Shown one piece after another: positions 16,659-24,113 of a stretch of 64,000 nt of DNA. Each line of letters opens with the position of its first letter. Position 1 is the stretch's first letter. Source of the DNA: Collinsella aerofaciens (GTDB lineage: Bacteria; Actinomycetota; Coriobacteriia; Coriobacteriales; Coriobacteriaceae). Both the position numbers and the translations under genes were made by a program. The notes beneath the pieces were generated by a model, which made no database searches, was not told the origin of the DNA, and saw only the letters and a list, made by a program, of their open reading frames with translations. Where the stretch lies: assembly GCF_028206995.1 (NCBI RefSeq), contig NZ_JAQLFL010000010.1, forward strand, positions 16,520 to 80,519. Reading direction: 5' to 3'.

Positions 16659-17606
16659 TTACATAGCGAGGGCCGTGCGGATGAATGGGTCGCCGAGGGC
16701 CTCGCGGAGCCAGGGGGCCAGCTGCTCGGGGTGACCCTGCAGGTAGCCTTTGAGCTCGGACGGAGCCACGCGACGCACTTCCGAGATCTCCTCTTGGTTG
16801 ATATGCAGCTCGCCCGGCTCAACATGGGCAAGGTAGACCTCGCACCATTCGCACTCGCAGCGACCGTCGCCGTGGTCCTCGCGGTACACCACGTGTCCGA
16901 GGTGCTTGAGCTGATCGGGCTCGCGCGTAATGCCGAGCTCTTCGTTGATGCGGCGCGCCGTGGCGGCCGCGACGTCTTCCCTGGGGAGCGGATGGCCGGC
17001 GCAGCTATCGGCCAGCACCCCGCCCCACAGGCGCTTGAGCGGACTGCGGCGACAGAGCAGCAGGCGCGCGTCTTCGCCCCGGCCCTCGACCAAAAGCGTC
17101 AGAAATGCCTGATGCAGGATGCCCTCACCAGCATGGGCCTCGATGCGGTCGACGGGGCCAAGCGCCTCGCCGGTCGCAGCATCGACCGCCACGACCTCGG
17201 CGCCCGCACCGCCCTCATCCCAGCCGGCGCGCAGAATGCGGGCTGCGGCTTCCTCGAGCGCGGCGATGAGCTCCTTGGTGGTGTCGAGCACGCGCTGCAG
17301 GTCGTCACCGCTCGCTTGTTCAACATGAAAACCCGTGCTTGCAACTACCGGCACGCCAAAGCGCGTGGCCAGCGCCGCCGCGATATCGTGCGCCGGGATC
17401 TCGTCTCGATGGCACGGAACGGCCAGGATGCTCACCGTTGCCGTACGGCCGGGCTCGGGGCGCGGAATGGCCTGCGCCGTGGCGCCCAGGTGCGCAAACT
17501 CCGGCGAGCAGGCGTACACCGCCATGCCTCGCGGCGTCACCGTCAGCTGGGCCTCGAGCGCAAACTTGCCCTCGCCCACTGCAACCTTTGTCGTGTGCAT
17601 ACCCAT
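16659..17606 (-). CDS. Fusion of an LpdD-like prenyl-flavin chaperone domain with an IPP-isomerase-type Nudix domain
   Basis: A 315-residue two-domain protein. Residues 1-120 resemble LpdD, the small prFMN-associated partner of gallate decarboxylase: HLGATAQA near 40, VPCHRDEIPAHDIAAAL at 63-79 and VVASTGFHVEQAS at 87-99. Residues 135-315 match type 1 isopentenyl-diphosphate isomerase: metal ligands H158 and H165 (AHAGEGILHQAF), H205 (AGHP), E251 and E253 (CECEWCEVY), and the Nudix glutamates in RRINEELGI. The catalytic cysteine before GHP (Cys67 in E. coli Idi) is Ala203, with a Cys one residue earlier. It may act on the C5 prenyl diphosphate that feeds UbiX. The ATG at 17606 has AGGAGA upstream; M61-type start at 17600 is also possible. 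LpdD assignment is from recalled motifs and is less certain than the Idi part. Confidence 0.7.
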   Translation of the reverse strand: MGMHTTKVAVGEGKFALEAQLTVTPRGMAVYACSPEFAHLGATAQAIPRPEPGRTATVSILAVPCHRDEIPAHDIAAALATRFGVPVVASTGFHVEQASGDDLQRVLDTTKELIAALEEAAARILRAGWDEGGAGAEVVAVDAATGEALGPVDRIEAHAGEGILHQAFLTLLVEGRGEDARLLLCRRSPLKRLWGGVLADSCAGHPLPREDVAAATARRINEELGITREPDQLKHLGHVVYREDHGDGRCECEWCEVYLAHVEPGELHINQEEISEVRRVAPSELKGYLQGHPEQLAPWLREALGDPFIRTALAM

Positions 17607-17678
17607 GGGATCTCCTGCCGCCCGCGATGTACCTGAGACCATCTTCGCCTGTATTGCGACTATACAGGCAAGCCCTCC

Positions 17679-17709
17679 ATGTGACAAAGGGACTGCCCCT
17701 TTGTCACAT
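17679..17709. repeat. REP-like AAAGGGAC palindrome
   Basis: A perfect 12-bp stem ATGTGACAAAGG / CCTTTGTCACAT around GACTGCC. Identical base for base to the copy at 21211-21241. Lies in the divergent gap between the fusion gene and the MFS gene. Confidence 0.85.
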
Positions 17710-17767
17710 TCTGTTAGAGTTGCAGGAAGTGAATCCCGCTTATTCATGCGACATTGGAGTGACAACC

Positions 17768-19021
17768 TTGACCGCCGCAACCACGCCTAAAAGTAAGCCA
17801 ACCGCCGCCGCGCTCTCCCCCGCGCGCACCAAGCTCTGCCTGGCGCTGCTCGTGCTGTTGGGATTCTCGCTCGGCTGCTCCGAGTTCGTGGTCATCGGCA
17901 TCGAAAGCGACTTGGCAACGGAACTCGGCATATCACTTGCCACTGCGGGCCAGCTCATCAGCGTGTTTGCGCTCGTCTACGCTATCGCGACGCCGGTGCT
18001 CGCGCTCAGCACGGGGCGATTCCGCCGCTACCAGCTGCTCGTGTGCTATAGCGTCGTCTTTGTGCTCGGCAACCTGGTCATGGCGTTGGCTCCCAACTTC
18101 CAGGTGCTGTTTATCTCACGCATTGTCCTGGGCTCTGTCTCGGGTGCGCTGCTCGCCGTGGGCGTGACGTACATCCCTGAGCTGCTATCCCCGCAGCAAA
18201 CCTCACTTGCCATCTCGGTCGTGTACGGCGCGTTTTCCGTGGCGATGGTCTTTGTGACCTCGATTGGCAAGTTTGTGGCCGACACACTCGATTGGCACGT
18301 GGCCATGTACGGCACGCTGACCTTTGCCGTTTTGATCTGTAGCGCGCTCGTGGCGTTTATGCCTCGCGCCGGGCAGACCGATGAGCCCGCCACCTTCCGC
18401 GAGCAGGCGGGGCTACTACGCGAGCCGAGTATCATCACCGGCATGCTCATCTTCTTGTTTGGCGTGGGCTCGGTCTACGTATTCTACGGCTACGTGACGC
18501 CTTATCTGGAGCAGGTGCTGGGCATGGATACCGTTCAGGCGAGCACCACACTTATGGCCTATGGCGTGTTCTGCCTGATCTCGAACATCCTGGGCGGATG
18601 GATCGATGCGCGTTTTGGCATGAAGGCGCTGCTGGTTACGTTTGTGCTGCAGGCGGCGGCACTGCTCGGGCTGTTTGCCGTGGGCGCCGCCATGCCGCTC
18701 GCGCTGGTCTTTGTCTTTAGCCTGGCGATGCTCATGTACCTGTTCTCGGTGTCGTGCATCACGCACTTTATGGACGTGGCACGCAGCCGCCATCCCAAGT
18801 CGATGGTACTCGCAAGTTCGGTTGAGCCCATGGCGTTTAACGTCGGCATCTCGTTTGGCACCGCAGTGGGCGGCGCCGTGGTAAGCGGAGTTGGCATTGC
18901 ATATGTAGGCGCGGTCGGTGCCGTGTTCTCGCTTGTGGCCTGGGCGCTCACACTGGTGACGATTAAGTTGGCTCGCTGGGAGCGCCGTCGTCAATCAGCA
19001 CAGCCCCGGATGCAGGCATAG
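17768..19021 (+). CDS. MFS transporter, DHA1 family
   Basis: A 417-residue 12-helix major facilitator. Signature regions are LGFSLGCSEFVVIGI in helix 1, the loop 2-3 region TGRFRRYQLL, the conserved helix-4 pattern LFISRIVLGSVSGAL, and GGWIDARFGMKALL between helices 8 and 9. This resembles AraJ/chloramphenicol-efflux proteins, so drug or sugar export is likely but the substrate is unknown. The start is a TTG at 17768 with GGAG eight bases upstream; a GTG at 17759 is also in frame. It is divergent from the LpdD-IDI fusion gene, which could make it a companion exporter, though nothing proves this. Confidence 0.82.
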   Translation: MTAATTPKSKPTAAALSPARTKLCLALLVLLGFSLGCSEFVVIGIESDLATELGISLATAGQLISVFALVYAIATPVLALSTGRFRRYQLLVCYSVVFVLGNLVMALAPNFQVLFISRIVLGSVSGALLAVGVTYIPELLSPQQTSLAISVVYGAFSVAMVFVTSIGKFVADTLDWHVAMYGTLTFAVLICSALVAFMPRAGQTDEPATFREQAGLLREPSIITGMLIFLFGVGSVYVFYGYVTPYLEQVLGMDTVQASTTLMAYGVFCLISNILGGWIDARFGMKALLVTFVLQAAALLGLFAVGAAMPLALVFVFSLAMLMYLFSVSCITHFMDVARSRHPKSMVLASSVEPMAFNVGISFGTAVGGAVVSGVGIAYVGAVGAVFSLVAWALTLVTIKLARWERRRQSAQPRMQA

Positions 19022-19106
19022 GGGCGAACATAGCCCAAGGTGGCGAGCAACCGGTGAAAACCGTCCCATACGAGTAGTGTTTATCCGCCTGCAAGCTCCA
19101 GCAGTG

Positions 19107-19203
19107 CAATTTCGTGTACTTCAGATACACACTTTTCCACTATTTCGTGTATTCCAAGTACATGAAATCGTACTAAACTATGTATCTGAAGTACACGAAA
19201 TTG
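19107..19203. promoter_or_regulatory. Three operator-like palindromes at 33-bp spacing upstream of an AAA_14 gene
   Basis: Three 17-base palindromes of the form GTGTA-N7-TACAC lie at 19114-19130, 19147-19163 and 19180-19196, with centres exactly 33 bp apart. The outer two are within a perfect 23-bp inverted repeat (19107-19129 / 19181-19203), and the whole 97-bp block is symmetric about 19155. It ends 14 bases before the ATPase start. No convincing -35/-10 pair is visible. Binding by a regulator, perhaps the ATPase product itself, is inferred. Confidence 0.65.
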
Positions 19204-19216
19204 GAAAGGCGGCCCC

Positions 19217-20587
19217 ATGCGCAGATCAATCGAATCCGTTATCGAATCATGGGCGACAAAGGACGCGTCGCGCCCCATCCTCATCCGTGGTGCGCGACGC
19301 GTAGGCAAAACGTACGTTGCCGAGGAAATCGGCAGACGAATCGCCGGCGATGCGTTTGTCAAACTCGACTTTCAGACCGATCTTGAGCTGATCGCTCCGC
19401 TGTTCGACTGTCCCACCGACGACGTTGACGCCATCGTGGCGCGAATCTCAGACTATAAACGCACCCCCATTCGCAAAGAAACCGCCTTCATCCTGTTTGA
19501 CGAGGTGCAGCTCTGCGAACGGGCGCTCAACTCGCTTCGCTTTTTTTCGGGTTCGGGCTGGCGCATATGCGCGACCGGCAGTCAGCTCGGCGTCGCCACG
19601 CGCAAGCGCAAGTTGCCTTTTCCCAGCGGCGTTCGTCAAGAGACCATGCATCCTATGTCGTTCGAGGAGTTTCTCTGGGCGCTCGACGAGGAGCAGATGG
19701 CCAATGCCATTCGTACCCACGCCGGCACGCTCGAGACCTACGCCGCGCACCAAGCCGCGCTCAGCCTGTTTCATCGATACCAGATCGTGGGCGGCATGCC
19801 CGCCGCCGTCAACGCATATCGCAAGACGTTATCCATCGAGGATGCGCGCGTCGAGCAGCGCGAAATCGACGAGACCTATACCGCCGATATGACCGACCCC
19901 GAAAACGGGATCAGCGGCGTGGCGGCGCGCAAGGTCTGGCGCTCCATTCCGTCCCAGCTGCTGAGATCGTCCACAAAAAAATTCAAGTACTCCGAGGTCG
20001 AACGCGGAGGCCGTCGCGCCAAGCTTATCGAGCCGCTCGACTGGCTCGAAGGCGCCGGCATCATATCGGTCAACAACCTGACCGAAGGCATCGAGCCTCC
20101 CCTCGTTCCCTTCGACGACGAAGATGGAAGTTTCTTTAAGGTCTATCTTCTCGATACCGGCCTCATGTTCTACAAACTCGGCATCAACCCGCGGCTCTGG
20201 CTCGACCTCAAAGAGGATTCCGCCATAGCGCTATCTTCCGACTTCCGAGGCGCCCTGGCGGAAAACTCGGTCATGCAAGCATTTTCGGGCAATAGCTTGC
20301 AGACGTATTACTGGGTGCCGCCGTCGTCTTGGAAGACGACCGGCGAGCTCGATTTTTTACTTCAGACCGACCGTATGGAAATTGTGCCCGTCGAAGTAAA
20401 GTCCGCACGTAACGTGCGCGCGAGAACCCTCGGGTCGTTTATGGACAAAGCCCGATCGCCATATGCCTACATTTTGTCCGAGAACAATTTTTCCCGCAGC
20501 GAAACCGATGACGGGCGCGAGCTGCGCCACCTCCCCTTGTACGCAGCGGGCTTTATTGGAGCAAACTGCCTCAAGAGCAGTCTGTAA
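19217..20587 (+). CDS. AAA_14 / DUF4143 ATPase (first of two)
   Basis: A 456-residue protein with an N-terminal AAA+ domain and a C-terminal DUF4143 region. Walker A is RGARRVGKT (residues 24-32) and Walker B FILFDEVQ (about 91-98). A central winged-helix-like segment is followed by GALAENSVMQAF and then GELDFLL...VPVEVKS. The acidic and lysine spacing of that last region recalls the PD-(D/E)xK nuclease fold, but catalysis is unproven. Proteins of this type are very common and lack a firm biological role. The ATG at 19217 lies after a GGAAAGG site. A second, divergent family member is encoded convergently at 21254-22615. Confidence 0.85.
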   Translation: MRRSIESVIESWATKDASRPILIRGARRVGKTYVAEEIGRRIAGDAFVKLDFQTDLELIAPLFDCPTDDVDAIVARISDYKRTPIRKETAFILFDEVQLCERALNSLRFFSGSGWRICATGSQLGVATRKRKLPFPSGVRQETMHPMSFEEFLWALDEEQMANAIRTHAGTLETYAAHQAALSLFHRYQIVGGMPAAVNAYRKTLSIEDARVEQREIDETYTADMTDPENGISGVAARKVWRSIPSQLLRSSTKKFKYSEVERGGRRAKLIEPLDWLEGAGIISVNNLTEGIEPPLVPFDDEDGSFFKVYLLDTGLMFYKLGINPRLWLDLKEDSAIALSSDFRGALAENSVMQAFSGNSLQTYYWVPPSSWKTTGELDFLLQTDRMEIVPVEVKSARNVRARTLGSFMDKARSPYAYILSENNFSRSETDDGRELRHLPLYAAGFIGANCLKSSL

Positions 20588-20620
20588 GCCCTGCACGACC
20601 GCCTAGAAAGGAAGCCGCTC

Positions 20621-21067
20621 ATGCAACGCATTCTTTTTATCTGCTATGGAAATATCTGTCGCTCGACGATGGCTGAGTCGGTGTTTACCGAGCTCGTGCG
20701 CCGCGCTGGGCGCGAGGCGGAGTTTGTCATCGATTCCGCTGCGACCTCGACCGAGGAGATCGGCAACCCGCCACACCACGGTACCGTTGCCAAGCTGAGC
20801 GAGGTTGGGATTCCCGTCGTCGCACATCGTGCACGTCAGGTGCGTCGCGCGGAGTATGGCGACTGGGACCACATTGTCTATATGGACGACGAGAACGCCC
20901 GCGGCCTGTACCGAATTTTTGGGAAGGACCCCGATGGCAAGATCTCGCGCCTGCTCGATTGGACCGATCGCCCCGGCGACGTGGCCGATCCCTGGTACAC
21001 CGGCAATTTCGACGCCACCTACCGCGATGTACTCGCCGGTTGCACCGCTATGCTCGAGCAGCTGTAG
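20621..21067 (+). CDS. Low-molecular-weight protein tyrosine phosphatase
   Basis: A 148-residue cytoplasmic phosphatase. The P-loop CYGNICRS (residues 8-15) has the C-x5-R-S nucleophile pattern. The general-acid aspartate is in VADPWYTGNFDAT near residue 125, with tyrosines following. It would remove phosphate from tyrosine-phosphorylated proteins, for example in polysaccharide export control, or act as an arsenate-reductase relative; the DPW motif favours the phosphatase. The ATG at 20621 follows GAAAGGAAG. It starts 33 bases after the ATPase stop, so it may be co-transcribed. Confidence 0.92.
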   Translation: MQRILFICYGNICRSTMAESVFTELVRRAGREAEFVIDSAATSTEEIGNPPHHGTVAKLSEVGIPVVAHRARQVRRAEYGDWDHIVYMDDENARGLYRIFGKDPDGKISRLLDWTDRPGDVADPWYTGNFDATYRDVLAGCTAMLEQL

Positions 21068-21110
21068 GCGCTCGGGCGGCGCGGGCACACGGGCCACGCC
21101 ATCGGCATAA

Positions 21111-21208
21111 AACGAGCGTGGATTTTCTCCCACTTTGAGCGTTCGAGCGCGCTCTAAACGGGAGAAAATCCACGCTCGTTATCTCGGTGGGAGAAAATCA
21201 ACGCTCAT
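21111..21208. repeat. 21-bp inverted repeat with a third partial copy
   Basis: AACGAGCGTGGATTTTCTCCC (21111-21131) and its exact complement (21160-21180) form a hairpin around 28 bases. A third, slightly changed copy of the second arm follows directly at 21189-21208. It lies between convergent genes and may act as a bidirectional terminator or be a mobile palindrome. Confidence 0.6.
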
Positions 21209-21210
21209 GA

Positions 21211-21241
21211 ATGTGACAAAGGGACTGCCCCTTTGTCACAT
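21211..21241. repeat. REP-like AAAGGGAC palindrome
   Basis: Same 31 bases as the copy at 17679-17709 (ATGTGACAAAGG / CCTTTGTCACAT). It directly follows the preceding inverted repeat and lies 12 bases from the stop of the second AAA_14 gene. Confidence 0.85.
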
Positions 21242-21253
21242 CCGGGACCGGCC

Positions 21254-22615
21254 CTAGACCGGCTTGACCTCCAGCTTAATCCCCTTGGCACAGAAGTCGC
21301 CCAAAACATCCGAAAGGGCCCAGGTCGCATATAGCGGCAAATAGAGAACCGCTCCGTTGCGCTCAACGTTGCCTCTCGAGAAAACAATCCCGAGCCTTAC
21401 GCCATATTCAGCCGTATCAAGCACATGACCGAGCGCAGCGTGCGCGTGGTAATAGGAGCCCGATTTAACCTCGATCGGAACAGCCGTCCCATCCGGTCCA
21501 TCGACCACAAAGTCCACTTCACCGCGCTTTTTTGTCTGATAGTAGTAAAGCTGGCGATTTTGGGCAGCCAGCTGCTGGGCCACCACGTTTTCGTAAATGC
21601 CGCCCAGGTTGGGCTCCTTGCTATCAAGATACGCCGCCTGGGCGACTCCAACGGGGTAACGCGCCATCAACATGCCCGTATCCGATTGATATAGCTTGAA
21701 CTGCGATGGCCGCGCCGTCTTGAGCAGGGGCGATTTTGGCTCGGTTACGATATCGGCTTTGAGAGCAACGCCGGCATCGACAAGCCATACAAAATCTCGC
21801 TGATACTTCTCGTAGTGAGCCTTGGGGTCAATGGAATTGAGCACGAAGCGCTTGTTTTCGCCCTCGAGCATAATAGGGAGCTGATCGTAGATGCTCTGCA
21901 CCTGAAGGGCTCGCCCGCTTGCATACTTGGAGATATCCCGCCGGCACTGTTCGTTGAGCTCTGACTGTAGCTGACGAACAGAGGCAAGGTCGCCCTGCGT
22001 GTCAAGGAAACGCTGCACGACCTCCGGCATTCCGCCGACAACGGTATAGGTCCTGAAGTTTGCCATCATCGCGTCATGAATGTAATCAGGAATGGGCCTC
22101 TCGCTGATACACGCGTCACGTATCGTTTGGCGAGCCCCCTCGCTCACCCCGATTGCCCAGCAAAACTCCTCAAAATCGAGCGGGAACATCCTAAGCTCGT
22201 GAACATACCCCACGGGATAGGACCTGACGCCCTTGAACTGAGTCCCGAGCATTGACCCCGAAAACGCCCAGCGGCACCTCCCGTCCTCAACAAGGAACTT
22301 TGCCATCGTCATGATGTCGGGGGCCTCTTGGACCTCATCGATAAACACGAGCGTTTTGCCTGGCGCAATCGACTTTCCCGAAAGAAGCGTCACCCTGCTG
22401 ATGAAATCATCGGCATTCCGCGCCTCGAGAAGAGCATCTTTTGCCTGGCGGTTTTCCATGAGGTTAAGCTCGATGTAGGTTGCATGGCTGGCTTTGCCAA
22501 ATGCGCGAATCGAATAGCTTTTGCCGATCTGGCGAGAACCCGTGATGAATAAGGCCTTTTGCTCGGCAGACTTCAGCCAACGCTCCAGCTCTGCCGCTAT
22601 TTTCCTGCGCAGCAT
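21254..22615 (-). CDS. AAA_14 / DUF4143 ATPase (second of two)
   Basis: A 453-residue relative of the protein at 19217, clearly diverged in sequence. Walker A is TGSRQIGKS (about 25-33) and Walker B LVFIDEVQEAP (about 97-107). The C-terminal part holds GGIYENVVAQQLAAQ and GEVDFVVDG...VPIEVKSG, the same acidic/lysine pattern as the first copy. The ATG at 22615 has GAGGAG upstream; an earlier ATG at 22639 would lie among the upstream repeats. The promoter region carries three direct repeats at 33-bp spacing, just like the other gene has three palindromes. Function unknown. Confidence 0.85.
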   Translation of the reverse strand: MLRRKIAAELERWLKSAEQKALFITGSRQIGKSYSIRAFGKASHATYIELNLMENRQAKDALLEARNADDFISRVTLLSGKSIAPGKTLVFIDEVQEAPDIMTMAKFLVEDGRCRWAFSGSMLGTQFKGVRSYPVGYVHELRMFPLDFEEFCWAIGVSEGARQTIRDACISERPIPDYIHDAMMANFRTYTVVGGMPEVVQRFLDTQGDLASVRQLQSELNEQCRRDISKYASGRALQVQSIYDQLPIMLEGENKRFVLNSIDPKAHYEKYQRDFVWLVDAGVALKADIVTEPKSPLLKTARPSQFKLYQSDTGMLMARYPVGVAQAAYLDSKEPNLGGIYENVVAQQLAAQNRQLYYYQTKKRGEVDFVVDGPDGTAVPIEVKSGSYYHAHAALGHVLDTAEYGVRLGIVFSRGNVERNGAVLYLPLYATWALSDVLGDFCAKGIKLEVKPV

Positions 22616-22640
22616 AGGCTCTCTCCTCAGTGTCATCAAA

Positions 22641-22724
22641 TGAAATGCAAAGTTTTATACGCTTGATTATCGATGAAACGCAGAATTTTTAGAACCTAAA
22701 ATCAAATGAAATGCAGAGATTTGA
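22641..22724. promoter_or_regulatory. Three direct repeats at 33-bp spacing upstream of the second AAA_14 gene
   Basis: TGAAATGCAAAG (22641), TGAAACGCAGAA (22674) and TGAAATGCAGAG (22707) begin exactly 33 bp apart, each preceded by ATCAAA or ATCGA. The block is much more AT-rich than its surroundings and ends 25 bases upstream of the ATPase start (minus strand). Within it, minus-strand TATAAA at 22654-22659 and TATAAT at 22726-22731 could be -10 boxes. A regulatory array is inferred. Confidence 0.6.
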
Positions 22725-22756
22725 GATTATAAGCAAAAGAAGGGGCACCACCGGCG

Positions 22757-22789
22757 AATGTGTCAAAGGGGCTGTCCCTTTGACACATT
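22757..22789. repeat. REP-like AAAGGGGC palindrome
   Basis: A perfect 14-bp stem AATGTGTCAAAGGG / CCCTTTGACACATT around GCTGT. Compared with other copies the arm reads GTGTC/GACAC in place of GTGAC/GTCAC, a change made on both sides. Confidence 0.85.
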
Positions 22790-22797
22790 GCGCTCGA

Positions 22798-23127
22798 CTA
22801 CTCGTCAACGATCTCGGCAAGCCAGACGTTCAGCGTATCGACCTCGGGGCAGCAGAACTTTGCCGTACCGGGCTCGTTGCCAGGCACAGTTCCGCCATAG
22901 CGCAGGATATCGATATAGGGAAAGCCCACATGGCAGGCCATGGCGCACATCTTGCCGCGGTCTCGGTCGAAGTCAAAAACGTCGCCCGGCTTGTGACCAT
23001 GGTGGCAGCGGCACGCACCCAGCTGGTCCACGCAGCTCACGCGGATACGCGGACGCTTGCCACGCGGCGCGCCGAGCGGCTTGTTATCGCCCGCAGGCTT
23101 GATGCCGCCCTCGCCAGCATTACTCAT
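22798..23127 (-). CDS. TIGR04076-type small cysteine-rich protein
   Basis: A 109-residue protein resembling the TIGR04076 family of unknown function. Visible features are a variable N-terminal 30 residues, then RVSCVDQLGACRCHHGHKPG, GDVFDFDRDRGKMCAMACH, PYIDILRYGGTVPG and TAKFCCPEVDT. The paired cysteines and histidines could bind metal or flavin-associated ligands, but no reaction is established. Its ATG overlaps the stop of the pyridoxal kinase gene (ATGAGTAA), so the two are translationally coupled, which hints at a link to cofactor or amino-acid metabolism. Confidence 0.7.
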   Translation of the reverse strand: MSNAGEGGIKPAGDNKPLGAPRGKRPRIRVSCVDQLGACRCHHGHKPGDVFDFDRDRGKMCAMACHVGFPYIDILRYGGTVPGNEPGTAKFCCPEVDTLNVWLAEIVDE

Positions 23128-23944
23128 GGTCGATCACATCCAGGCAGGCCTCGATGGGAAGGCCGGCCGATTTGTCCTCTTGGTCGGCATTGCGCTCGAT
23201 AAGCTCTGCCACCACGCGCATGGCATCGGACGTCGCGCGCTGCAGACTCCAGCCTGCCATAACGCGGCCGACGAGCACCGCCGAGAACGTGTCGCCCGTG
23301 CCCGGGAAATAGACCGGAATGAGCTCAAAGGGAATCGTAAAGTACTCCCCCGCCACATGGTCGTAACCAATAACCGCGTTCGTGCCATTGACTACGGCGC
23401 TCGTAATGACCACCGACTTGGCACCCAGCTCGCGCACGGCGTCCACAAGGGCGCGGGCCTCATCGGGCGTAATTTGCTCGACGATAGGCGTGTCGGTGAG
23501 CAAACAGGCCTCGGTGTAGTTGGGAACCGCGTAGTCGGCGCACTCGAGCAGGTGCCGCATAAGGCCAATCGTGGACTCGGGCACGCCCGCATAGAGCTTG
23601 CCGTTGTCGCCCATGATGGGGTCGACGAACACCTTGGTGCCCTTTTGCGCACGGCGGTGGCAAAAGTCCGAGATGATGCGCGTCTCTTCCTCGGTCACGA
23701 TAAAGCCGGTCGAGATGGCGTCGAATTCAAAGCCGAGCTCCTCCCAGATGGCGAGGCTCTGGCGCACGTACTCCGTGGTGTCGTGGATGTAGAACTTGGG
23801 GTAGTTGAGCGTGTCGGAAACGAGCGCCGTCGGCAGGTTATGGATACGGTAGCCCATGTGCGACAGCACCGGCAGCATGGCGGAAAGCGCGACCTTGCCG
23901 TAGCCGCACATATCGTTAATCAGCAGCAGCTGAGTGTTCTTCAT
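23120..23944 (-). CDS. pdxY: Pyridoxal/pyridoxamine kinase (ribokinase-like fold)
   Basis: A 274-residue PfkB/ribokinase-fold kinase that phosphorylates pyridoxal in the B6 salvage pathway. Markers are LLINDMCGYGKVALSAMLPVL at the N-terminus, VFVDPIMGDNGKLY near residue 115, VPNYTEACLLT near 140 and the catalytic anion-hole motif PGTGDTFSAVL near 221. The ATG at 23944 has GGGAG upstream. A PdxK/ThiD2-like alternative cannot be fully excluded. It overlaps the next gene by 8 bases. Confidence 0.85.
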   Translation of the reverse strand: MKNTQLLLINDMCGYGKVALSAMLPVLSHMGYRIHNLPTALVSDTLNYPKFYIHDTTEYVRQSLAIWEELGFEFDAISTGFIVTEEETRIISDFCHRRAQKGTKVFVDPIMGDNGKLYAGVPESTIGLMRHLLECADYAVPNYTEACLLTDTPIVEQITPDEARALVDAVRELGAKSVVITSAVVNGTNAVIGYDHVAGEYFTIPFELIPVYFPGTGDTFSAVLVGRVMAGWSLQRATSDAMRVVAELIERNADQEDKSAGLPIEACLDVIDHE

Positions 23945-24113
23945 GAGGGTCTCCCTTGGTTCGGGCACGGCGCAGCAGCGCCACAGTGCGACTAAGTGTA
24001 GCGCAGGGGACGTTGTGAGCGGGCGCTACGGTCGCGAAGAGCGCATTGTTGCGAAAAGGTTACGAAAACGAGGTAGTCGTTGGGTGTTCCTATAGTTTTG
24101 TCAACCGTCGGGG

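Noticed and set aside
17339..17767. N-terminal extension of the MFS transporter from an upstream ATG
   Set aside because: The extension overlaps the divergent fusion gene and a REP palindrome and has no transporter-like sequence; TTG at 17768 has a good ribosome site.
17607..17780. 58-residue N-terminal extension of the LpdD-IDI fusion
   Set aside because: It would be translated across the REP palindrome; the ATG at 17606 has AGGAGA and begins the conserved domain.
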